Positions 1 through 5,722 of a stretch of 10,741 nucleotides of DNA are shown here, in pieces (the first letter of the stretch is position 1; each line of letters starts with the position of its first letter). The stretch comes from a bacterium. Its GTDB lineage: Bacteria; Atribacterota; JS1; SB-45; 34-128. The notes under the pieces are model-generated. The model made no database searches. It saw only the letters and a list, made by a program, of their open reading frames with translations, and was not told where the DNA came from. Both the position numbers and the translations under genes were made by a program. The stretch is from positions 1 through 10,741 of the forward strand of contig JAHIPN010000212.1 of the NCBI GenBank assembly GCA_018894595.1, read 5' to 3'.

Positions 1-1063
1 AGTAAGATACCTCCTTTTCTGCATATACCTGTTTAAAATACTCCTCCGGTTCAGGATAGGCGCTCTGAGTGGCATATTCTACTGCTTCTTTAATTTCTTC
101 TCTTATTTTTTCTTTTAAACTTTCAAGTTCTTGGGAAGCAAGTAAGTTAGATTCTAACAATCTTTGCGTGAAAAGAGTTATAGGGTCTCTCTTTTTCCAT
201 TCCTCTACTTCTTCTTTTGACCTATAACCACCATAAGAGAATTTATCAAAGGAAGTATGACCTTCATAACGATAGGTCTTAGACTCGATTAGGGTAGGCC
301 CTTCTCCATTGCGAGCTCTCTTTATGGCCTCAGTCATCACTTCGATCACCGCAAAAGCATCCATACCATCAACAATATATCCGGGAATACCATAACCTAC
401 AGCTCTATCAGCAATATCAGCTACCGAGGTGGTCTCCTGATAAGGAGTAAATAAAGCATAAAGGTTGTTTTCGCAAAAATAAATTACTGGAAGTTTATTT
501 GTAGCAGCAATATTCATTCCCTCATGTACATAACCTGCATTAGAAGATCCATCCCCAAATAAACATAAACAAACACTATTGCTTTGCTGCATCTTCAGTC
601 CCAATGCTATTCCAGCAGCTAAACTAATGTAAGTCCCTTGAATTCCTGCCCTTAAGTAGAGGTTATTTTCTCTATCGGCTAAGTGGGGGCCTCCTTTGCC
701 CTGGCAATATCCAGTCTTTTTACCCATCAGTTCAGCCATTATCCTTTTTAGGTCTAATCCTTTGCCTATGGCCCAACCCCAGCCACGGTGGTTAGGTACG
801 CCATAGTCCTCTTTTTTGAGAAGAGAAAAAGCTACAGTTTGGCTTCCTTCCTGACCAAAGGTGGAGTGCTGAGTTATAGCTACACCCTCTTTAATTAGTT
901 GACTTATTTCTTCGTCTAAAAATCTATTCTTTATCATATTTTCCAAAATTTTGATAAATTTATCTTTCTCATACTTAGTTAAAATCTGCTGGTAATCAAG
1001 AGACCTTTTAGTAGTTGTCTTTTCAATGGAAATTATATTCCCAACAATCTCTTTATATTTCAT
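1..1063 (-). CDS. Thiamine-diphosphate-dependent E1 alpha subunit (acetoin / 2-oxoacid dehydrogenase type), 3' end outside window
   Basis: I translated 354 residues from ATG at 1063-1061; no stop is reached at the left edge, and since family members are about 320-370 residues little is missing. The protein belongs to the alpha subunits of pyruvate, branched-chain 2-oxoacid and acetoin dehydrogenase complexes, which bind ThDP and decarboxylate or cleave the substrate with a beta subunit. The ThDP/Mg signature is complete: GDG at 170-172, 26 residues, then NN at 199-200. Other family blocks are DLKRIMAEL (104-112), GYCQGKGG (118-125), and TYRYEGHTS (263-271) followed by RSKEEVEEW and KRDPI. Odd: the usual HRGHGH block reads HRGWGW (92-97), and KGGSMH is shortened to KGGPH. 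RBS GAGGA lies about 11 bases before ATG. Acetoin versus other 2-oxo substrate cannot be decided. It probably belongs to the mmsA transcription unit (inference), because no promoter of its own is evident. Confidence 0.88.
   Translation of the reverse strand, partial: MKYKEIVGNIISIEKTTTKRSLDYQQILTKYEKDKFIKILENMIKNRFLDEEISQLIKEGVAITQHSTFGQEGSQTVAFSLLKKEDYGVPNHRGWGWAIGKGLDLKRIMAELMGKKTGYCQGKGGPHLADRENNLYLRAGIQGTYISLAAGIALGLKMQQSNSVCLCLFGDGSSNAGYVHEGMNIAATNKLPVIYFCENNLYALFTPYQETTSVADIADRAVGYGIPGYIVDGMDAFAVIEVMTEAIKRARNGEGPTLIESKTYRYEGHTSFDKFSYGGYRSKEEVEEWKKRDPITLFTQRLLESNLLASQELESLKEKIREEIKEAVEYATQSAYPEPEEYFKQVYAEKEVSY
10..18 (-). promoter_or_regulatory. Strong Shine-Dalgarno near the left edge, probably for the next gene (E1 beta)
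   Basis: On the minus strand AAAAGGAGG occupies 18-10, followed by TATCTTACT to the boundary with no start codon in view. A start codon immediately beyond the edge would sit at ordinary spacing. E1 alpha genes are normally followed directly by the E1 beta gene, so this is most simply its ribosome binding site, lying inside the last codons of the alpha gene and implying translational coupling. The beta gene itself is not visible. Confidence 0.5.
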
Positions 1064-1213
1064 TATATTTATGTTCCTCTTATTCCTTCATGATATAAAA
1101 GTTTAATTATATTTTAATAATTATTACATTTTTTTTAGTGCTCATCAATCAAGACTCATATACCAAACAATCATATTCTAATTTTATTTTCAAAATTCTT
1201 ATACTGTAATTAA

Positions 1214-1578
1214 TTATAGTAAATCCGGTTCTATCTTCCGTTTATCTCTTTTTTTGGCTATCCCTTCAAAGGGCCAAGGAATATCAGCCATTAGGGATTT
1301 AGATACTTCAGCCGAGTCCAAATAATATTTCTGGATTTTCTCTTCTATTTTTATTGCCTTTTCTAAAACATTCGGATAATTTATATCTTTGGGTAATTCT
1401 GTATCAAACGTATAACTATCTGTATATAAGCCTTCAAAAGAAAAACAACCCTCTGTGGCATCGGTGATCACTTCCTGATAAACCCTTTGGATTAAAACTA
1501 TATTTTTTTACTTTCTTTAATGAAAGTTAAAAAAGTTTCCTCATCTTGAGCATATTTTTGGATTAAGTTTTCATAATA
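1214..1578 (-). pseudogene. Broken small gene, possibly a ferritin-like/rubrerythrin-type helical protein
   Basis: An open frame from a stop at 1510-1508 to the TAA at 1214-1216 gives about 97 codons of protein-like, helix-rich sequence (for example EKIQKYYLDSAEVSKSLMA). Immediately upstream a different frame reads YYENLIQKYAQDEETFLTF, then IKESKK, and stops at TAG 1500-1498. The two join smoothly (ESKK-N-IVLIQRVYQEV) if one A is added to the run of seven A at 1509-1503, so the gene appears split by a single-base homopolymer deletion. No start codon or ribosome binding site is seen at its 5' end, which abuts the mmsA stop at 1581. The pattern of paired Tyr/Glu-rich helices suggests a ferritin-like bundle, but I see no ExxH metal motif, so that assignment is weak. 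Initiation at GTG 1471 would give an 85-residue product. It lies between mmsA and the E1 alpha gene on the same strand. Confidence 0.45.
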
Positions 1579-1580
1579 TT

Positions 1581-3131
1581 TTATAGAATTTTTTCTAATA
1601 ATTTTTTGGAAAAACTGACTACGATAGTCTTTTCTTCCGTAAAATATCTTTCTGTAATTATTTTATCTTCAGTAAAGAAGTTTACTATAGCCTTACCTTG
1701 AGCCTTAATATCAGCATACTGGGATTCCTTCATGCCACCAAATGGTAAATATGAAACAGGAGCAGGAATACCAATATTTATCCCAATCATACCTGCTTCT
1801 ACTTCCAGTTTAAACTTTCTTGCATAGTAGCCATTCTGGGTATATATGGAAGCACCATTGCCATATTTATGATCATTTATAATCTTAATTGCATCATCTA
1901 AAGTATCTGCTTTAATTATCGATACAACCGGCCCAAATATTTCAGTATCATGTATCTTCATTTTAGGTTTTACATCGGTAAATACCGTAGGGCCAACAAA
2001 GTATCCGTCTTCACAACCAGGCACTATTATATCCCTTCCATCCAGTGCCAAATTTGCACCTTCTTTTATACCTTCTTCAATCATAGATAGAATAAAGTCC
2101 TTGGCTTTTTTAGATATTACCGGTCCCATAACTAAAGACTGGTCTGCTACTTTTGGATCCAGTGGATCTGCTACTATTATATTTTTTGAATCTTCTATAA
2201 ATCTAGCACATAGGGTCTCATACACATCTCCTACTCCGATAATGACAGAAGAAGCCATACATCTCTGTCCGGCACAGCCATAACAGGAAGTAGTTGCATT
2301 TCTTATCACCTGGTCTAACTTGGCATCTGGCATAACCACTAGATGGTTTTTAGCACTTCCCATAGCTTGAAATCTTTTATTTGTCTTAGCACACTTTTCC
2401 GCAATAATCTTACAGGTATTAGTTGAACCTACCATGGATATACCCTTTACCTTGGGACTATCCATAAAAGCTTCTGCTACAGTTTTATCTCCATTTACAA
2501 GATTAAATACACCTGGAGGAAAGCCAACCTGGTCTATATATTCTGTAATCATCTGCATGGTCATAGGAACCTGCTTCGATACTTTAATTACAAAAGTGTT
2601 TCCAGTGGCCAGAGCATAAGGCAGAAACCAAAACGGAACCATAGCTGGAAAATTAAAGGGTGCGATCATCGCAAATACCCCTATGGGCAGCCTTAACACT
2701 TCTCCGTCTATATCAAAAGAAGTTCCAATTATTTTATCTCCCTGCTGAAGTATAGGCATACCCGCTGCAACTCCTATACTTTCATAGACACGTTTAAACT
2801 CCGCTATTGCATCAGGTATGGATTTCCCCATCTCGGAAACCAGGACCCTTGAAAGCTTTTCTTCGTTGGCTCTAAGCAGTTCGTTTAATTTAAATAGAGG
2901 TCTTATTCGCCTGGCTACCGGGGTAGCACTCCACCCGGGATATGCATCCGCTGCTGCGTCAATAGCACGGTTTGTTTCTTGAGTGGTGCTAAGTGGAACC
3001 TTGGCTAATACTTCCCGGGTAGCTGGATTTTCTACCTCCAGATACCCGTTATTTTCTGGCTCTGTCCATTTTCCAGCAATATAATTTTTTATTACCTTTA
3101 TTTCTTTTATTGGTTCTTCTAAAATTGCCAT
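1581..3131 (-). CDS. mmsA: CoA-acylating methylmalonate/malonate-semialdehyde dehydrogenase
   Basis: 516-residue member of the ALDH superfamily, MmsA/IolA branch, which converts methylmalonate or malonate semialdehyde with CoA and NAD to propionyl- or acetyl-CoA, CO2 and NADH in the cytoplasm. Visible: KNYIAGKW at 15-22, catalytic-site Asn160 in APFNFPAMVPFW, cofactor Lys183, GSAKNHLVVMPDA (258-270) in place of the ELGGK block of hydrolytic ALDHs, nucleophile Cys291 in GCAGQRCMAS, and EIFGPVVS near the C-terminus. Arg114 and Arg290 fit the two conserved arginines of the family. Odd: the usual KPSE at 183-186 reads KVSK, and about 20 residues follow the usual end near TERYF. ATG 3131 is chosen because AAGGAG (3149-3144) lies 12 bases upstream. 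A sigma-54 promoter and activator site lie upstream, so it is likely the first gene of an inducible unit. A related semialdehyde substrate is possible. Confidence 0.9.
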   Translation of the reverse strand: MAILEEPIKEIKVIKNYIAGKWTEPENNGYLEVENPATREVLAKVPLSTTQETNRAIDAAADAYPGWSATPVARRIRPLFKLNELLRANEEKLSRVLVSEMGKSIPDAIAEFKRVYESIGVAAGMPILQQGDKIIGTSFDIDGEVLRLPIGVFAMIAPFNFPAMVPFWFLPYALATGNTFVIKVSKQVPMTMQMITEYIDQVGFPPGVFNLVNGDKTVAEAFMDSPKVKGISMVGSTNTCKIIAEKCAKTNKRFQAMGSAKNHLVVMPDAKLDQVIRNATTSCYGCAGQRCMASSVIIGVGDVYETLCARFIEDSKNIIVADPLDPKVADQSLVMGPVISKKAKDFILSMIEEGIKEGANLALDGRDIIVPGCEDGYFVGPTVFTDVKPKMKIHDTEIFGPVVSIIKADTLDDAIKIINDHKYGNGASIYTQNGYYARKFKLEVEAGMIGINIGIPAPVSYLPFGGMKESQYADIKAQGKAIVNFFTEDKIITERYFTEEKTIVVSFSKKLLEKIL

Positions 3132-3143
3132 TATTTATCTTAA

Positions 3144-3149
3144 CTCCTT
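3144..3149 (-). promoter_or_regulatory. Ribosome binding site of mmsA
   Basis: AAGGAG on the minus strand, 12 bases before ATG 3131. It supports that start over internal alternatives. Confidence 0.7.
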
Positions 3150-3243
3150 AATTTATTTTATTATTTTTATATTTATTTATTCTAAAAACTTAAATCATAA
3201 GTCTCAAATTATCCGATTATTTTTCCTAATAACTATTAAACGA

Positions 3244-3258
3244 GCAATTTTCATGCCA
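3244..3258 (-). promoter_or_regulatory. Sigma-54 (-24/-12) promoter of mmsA
   Basis: The minus strand reads TGGCATGAAAATTGC, i.e. TGGCA(T)-N5-TTGC, matching the RpoN consensus TGGCAC-N5-TTGC at all but one base. GG lies at 3257-3256 and GC at 3245-3244, the required 10 bases apart. Transcription would start near 3232, giving a leader of about 100 bases before ATG 3131. The adjoining AATTTAATT just upstream of -24 is identical to that at the second promoter (5346-5360). It sits in an otherwise gene-free gap in the right orientation. Confidence 0.82.
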
Positions 3259-3366
3259 ATTAAATTTTCTAGATATACTTTCTTTGAAAACCTAAGGAAT
3301 ATCAATAAGTTCCCAACAAATAGCACTCACTTATATTTTGCAATACATAGCTTATTAATTATTAAT

Positions 3367-3394
3367 GCTGTATTATGCTACAGTATATTGCAAC
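3367..3394. promoter_or_regulatory. Candidate upstream activator sequence for the mmsA promoter
   Basis: 28-base element, 108 bases upstream of the -24/-12 promoter, aligned to the element at 5459-5486; with flanks 27 of 35 bases are identical, including TTGCAACATT and TATTATGC. On the + strand it has outer arms GCTGTA and TGCAAC (imperfect dyad) and an internal perfect repeat CTGTA-N6-TACAG at 3368-3383. Position and symmetry fit the binding site of a dimeric sigma-54 activator. The protein at 5723-7711 is the obvious candidate (inference). Confidence 0.65.
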
Positions 3395-3467
3395 ATTCTA
3401 ATTCAAAAAACTCTCTACCTAGAACGAGTAAAGTATAAAAATAAATTATCTCAATTTTTTACTTAAA

Positions 3468-4433
3468 CTAAAAATTATAAAGTTTATTAGCTTTTTTCTT
3501 AATTATTTCTTTAACTTCTTTTACAATATTTTCAGCAGTCAAACCGTATTTACAAAACAAATCATTCAAAGAGCCTGATTCTCCAAATGTATCGTTTATA
3601 CCTATTCTTTTTATTAGTGTCGGGTAATTCTCGCTTAAAACTTCTGATACTGCTCCTCCCAATCCTCCAATAATGTTGTGATTCTCTACGGTAATCATAC
3701 AATTCGTTTCCTGAGCAGCTTTTATTAAAATTTCCTTATCTATTGGTTTTATAGTATGAAGATGAATTAATCTTATGCTTATTCCTTCGTTTACTAAAAT
3801 ATTTGTTGCAATTAAAGCTTCTGGGGTCATCATTCCAGTTGAGACAATGGTTACATCTTCCCCATCTCGTAAAGTAACACCTTTATTCCATTCAAATTTA
3901 TAATTCTCATCAAAAATAACGGGCGTCTCACAACGGATACAACGCAGATATACAGGTCCACTGTAATTAACACACGCTTTAACTGCCTGTTTCATTTCCA
4001 CAGCATCTGCAGGAACAATAACTGTCATATTTGGTATAGCTCTCATAATAGCAATATCTTCAAAGGCTTGATGGGTAGCCCCGGCTTTTCCAGTCGGAAT
4101 TCCCCCATATGAGCCTACTACCTTAACATTGAGTTTAGGATAAGCTATAGAAATACTAACTTGATCACAAGCTCTTTTAGTGGCAAAAACTGCAAAAGTA
4201 ACTGCAAAAGGTATAATCTTTTGAGTAGTAGCCATGCCCGCGGCTACCCCCATCATATTTTGTTCGGCAATTCCCATTTCAAAAAACCTATCCGGGAAGG
4301 CTTCTTTAAAAATAGATGTTTTTGTCGAAGTTGCCACATCAGCATCTAATACTACTATATCATTTCTCTCTTTTGCTATTTCTACTAACGCTTCGCCAAA
4401 AGCAGTTCTTGTAGCTATTAATTTATTCTTCAT
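3468..4433 (-). CDS. Transketolase-like enzyme, C-terminal subunit (pyrimidine-binding and C-terminal domains)
   Basis: 321 residues covering the PYR and C-terminal domains of transketolase, which in split enzymes pairs with a separate ThDP-diphosphate-binding subunit. It moves a two-carbon ketol unit between sugar phosphates or related compounds. The pyrimidine-domain motif GIAEQNMMGVAAGMA (54-68) supplies the catalytic Glu57. FAVFATKRACDQ follows at 80-91, and GGIPTGKAGATHQAFEDIA (110-128) contains the conserved loop with His121. VENHNIIGGLGGAVSEVLSE marks the C-terminal domain. It starts 2 bases after the stop of the N-terminal subunit gene and has AAAAGGA as ribosome binding site inside that gene, so the two are co-transcribed and probably translationally coupled. 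DXS and E1 beta share the fold, but the partner gene and the length argue for transketolase. The true substrate is uncertain, as split transketolases occur in several specialised catabolic routes. Confidence 0.9.
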   Translation of the reverse strand: MKNKLIATRTAFGEALVEIAKERNDIVVLDADVATSTKTSIFKEAFPDRFFEMGIAEQNMMGVAAGMATTQKIIPFAVTFAVFATKRACDQVSISIAYPKLNVKVVGSYGGIPTGKAGATHQAFEDIAIMRAIPNMTVIVPADAVEMKQAVKACVNYSGPVYLRCIRCETPVIFDENYKFEWNKGVTLRDGEDVTIVSTGMMTPEALIATNILVNEGISIRLIHLHTIKPIDKEILIKAAQETNCMITVENHNIIGGLGGAVSEVLSENYPTLIKRIGINDTFGESGSLNDLFCKYGLTAENIVKEVKEIIKKKANKLYNF

Positions 4434-4435
4434 AA

Positions 4436-5281
4436 TTAAAATCCTTTTTCGTTAGAGTATCCCAATTCTTTTAATGCTTGTTTTGCTTGTTCTTTGGTGG
4501 GAGGCAATGCGTGCCATTCAACTTTATTTTCCATAAAAGACACACCCTTTCCCTTGATTGTATGGGCAACAATTATAGTAGGTTTCCCTTCAAATTTAAC
4601 TGCATTTTCCAATGCTTGTATTATTTCATTTATTCTATGACCATTTATCTCTATTGTATTCCAACCAAACACCTGCCATTTCTCGATTACTGGTTCAATA
4701 TTCATAATTGTATTCGTCTCGCCATAAAGTTGTAATTTATTATAATCTAATATAGCAATAAGATTATCCAACTTATAATGTGCAGCTACCATTGCTGCTT
4801 CCCATACTTGCCCTTCTTGTGTTTCTCCATCCCCCAAAATAACAAAAGCCCGGTAGGTTTTTTTTAAATATCTTGCCGCTAAAGCCATCCCTAATGCCAC
4901 AGAAATTCCCTGTCCTAAAGAACCTGAGGACATATCCACTCCAGGCGTCTTGTTCATATCAGGATGCCCTTGAAGTCTGCTATTTATATGATCAAAAGTT
5001 AATAATTCTTCTTTGGAGAAATATCCTCTCTCAGCCAAGGCAGCATACCAGGCAGCCGATGCATGACCTTTAGAAAGAACAACACGATCTCTATCTTCCC
5101 ATTCAGGATTTTCAGGGTCAATTTTTAAAATATGAAAATATAAAACAGACATGATATCAGCTATTGATAAAGCTCCCCCTATATGCCCTCCCTCTGCATT
5201 AGATATCATCTCAATAATATATCTTCTAATAATATTTGCTTTTTTTTCTAAATTTTTAATTAGTCTTTCTTGAAATACCAC
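4436..5281 (-). CDS. Transketolase-like enzyme, N-terminal subunit (ThDP diphosphate-binding domain)
   Basis: 281 residues from GTG 5281, the usual length for a split transketolase N subunit. It binds the diphosphate of ThDP through GDGETQEGQVWEAA (150-163) ending at Asn181. Conserved histidines are His33 (GGHIGG), His73 (SKGHAS), His106 (QGHPD) and His257 (VEWHALPP). MSSGSLGQGISVALGMA (117-133) and TIKGKGVSFMENKVEWH (241-257) are strongly family-like. The frame stays open upstream to ATG 5332, but the predicted sigma-54 transcription start is at about 5334, and the extra residues (MKRVLKIPIIYKKRGIL) do not resemble the family. GTG 5281 has AAGGGGG six bases upstream, so I prefer it. First gene of a two-gene unit with the C subunit. 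Confidence 0.9.
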   Translation of the reverse strand: MVFQERLIKNLEKKANIIRRYIIEMISNAEGGHIGGALSIADIMSVLYFHILKIDPENPEWEDRDRVVLSKGHASAAWYAALAERGYFSKEELLTFDHINSRLQGHPDMNKTPGVDMSSGSLGQGISVALGMALAARYLKKTYRAFVILGDGETQEGQVWEAAMVAAHYKLDNLIAILDYNKLQLYGETNTIMNIEPVIEKWQVFGWNTIEINGHRINEIIQALENAVKFEGKPTIIVAHTIKGKGVSFMENKVEWHALPPTKEQAKQALKELGYSNEKGF

Positions 5282-5287
5282 TAAAAT

Positions 5288-5294
5288 CCCCCTT
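5288..5294 (-). promoter_or_regulatory. Ribosome binding site deciding the GTG start of the transketolase N gene
   Basis: AAGGGGG on the minus strand, followed by ATTTTA and GTG at 5281. No comparable site precedes ATG 5332, which would in any case lie at the very 5' end of the predicted transcript. Confidence 0.6.
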
Positions 5295-5345
5295 TTTTTA
5301 TATATGATAGGAATTTTTAAAACTCTTTTCACTTATATAATATAA

Positions 5346-5360
5346 GCAAATTACGTGCCA
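5346..5360 (-). promoter_or_regulatory. Sigma-54 (-24/-12) promoter of the transketolase unit
   Basis: The minus strand reads TGGCACGTAATTTGC, an exact TGGCAC-N5-TTGC match to the RpoN consensus, followed by T. GG lies at 5359-5358 and GC at 5347-5346. The expected transcription start is about 5334, leaving a 53-base leader before GTG 5281. It shares AATTTAATTGGCA with the mmsA promoter. Confidence 0.9.
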
Positions 5361-5458
5361 ATTAAATTGTAATATAAATAAATTGTGTAAAACTCTTATG
5401 TTTCAACAATTAAATTGGGATATACCAATAACTGTAACCATTAATATAATCATTATTT

Positions 5459-5486
5459 GTTGCATTATGCCATAGCACTTTGCAAC
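5459..5486. promoter_or_regulatory. Candidate upstream activator sequence for the transketolase promoter (28-base dyad)
   Basis: Nested palindrome with perfect outer arms GTTGCA (5459-5464) and TGCAAC (5481-5486) and perfect inner arms TGC (5468-5470) and GCA (5475-5477) around a central AT. It lies 98 bases upstream of the -24/-12 promoter, centred near -138, typical for sigma-54 enhancer sites. The same element, less symmetric, occurs at 3367-3394. Confidence 0.72.
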
Positions 5487-5722
5487 ATTTTATATTTTTG
5501 GCCAGCTGTTTATATTATTATAAAAATTAAAATAAGAAAGAACTTTCTTTTTTAATTTAATCTAATAAATAAAAAACAAGATTAGCTTAATTATTTCACG
5601 AAGATTATAAGGAATGGTTTAGAAAAATTTTTGAGGGGAAAGTTTAACTTCTTAAAAGAAACCAACTAAAATACAAGAAGATTATTTAGAAAGGTTTAAA
5701 GATGTGAATATTTATTCAAAAT

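Larger units (their letters stand above)
3132..3467. other. Gene-free regulatory gap between the transketolase C gene and mmsA
   Basis: 336 bases of AT-rich DNA. It contains the mmsA ribosome binding site, a -24/-12 promoter and the upstream element, listed separately. The sequence between promoter and upstream element (3259-3366) is AT-rich and could serve as the looping segment; I see no clear IHF consensus there. A short + strand frame at 3253-3438 has no ribosome binding site and overlaps the regulatory elements, so it is not called. No G+C-rich terminator follows the transketolase C gene. Confidence 0.7.
5282..5722. other. Gene-free regulatory gap between the activator gene and the transketolase unit
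   Basis: The right-hand part (about 5490-5722) is very AT-rich and holds no convincing gene. It has only short protein-like stretches in shifting + strand frames and a weak 6-base AT-rich hairpin at 5534-5549. The left-hand part carries the dyad, the promoter and the ribosome binding site, listed separately. No strong terminator is visible after the activator gene, so read-through into the transketolase unit is possible. Confidence 0.6.

Noticed and set aside
1064..1213. Search for a -24/-12 promoter or TTGCAAC dyad before the E1 alpha gene
   Set aside because: None found; the gap is AT-rich with only a ribosome binding site, so the gene is treated as part of the mmsA unit.
3253..3438. 61-codon + strand frame in the mmsA upstream gap
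   Set aside because: It overlaps the promoter and upstream element, lacks a ribosome binding site and has no recognisable protein pattern.
3453..3476. AT-only hairpin at the end of the transketolase C gene
   Set aside because: The stem has no G-C pairs and overlaps the stop codon; no credible intrinsic terminator.
3309..5409. GTTCCCAACAA (3309-3319) and GTTTCAACAA (5400-5409) as a second shared activator site
   Set aside because: The match is short and gapped, and the distances to promoter and dyad do not agree between the two gaps.
5534..5549. AAGAAA/TTTCTT inverted repeat followed by T-rich sequence, possible terminator
   Set aside because: A six-pair stem with only one G-C pair is too weak to call.
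5590..5722. Protein-like pieces on the + strand (for example QEDYLERFKDVNIYSKFI) after the activator gene
   Set aside because: They fall in different frames separated by stops with no start. They could be a gene remnant, but AT-rich DNA gives such pieces by chance.
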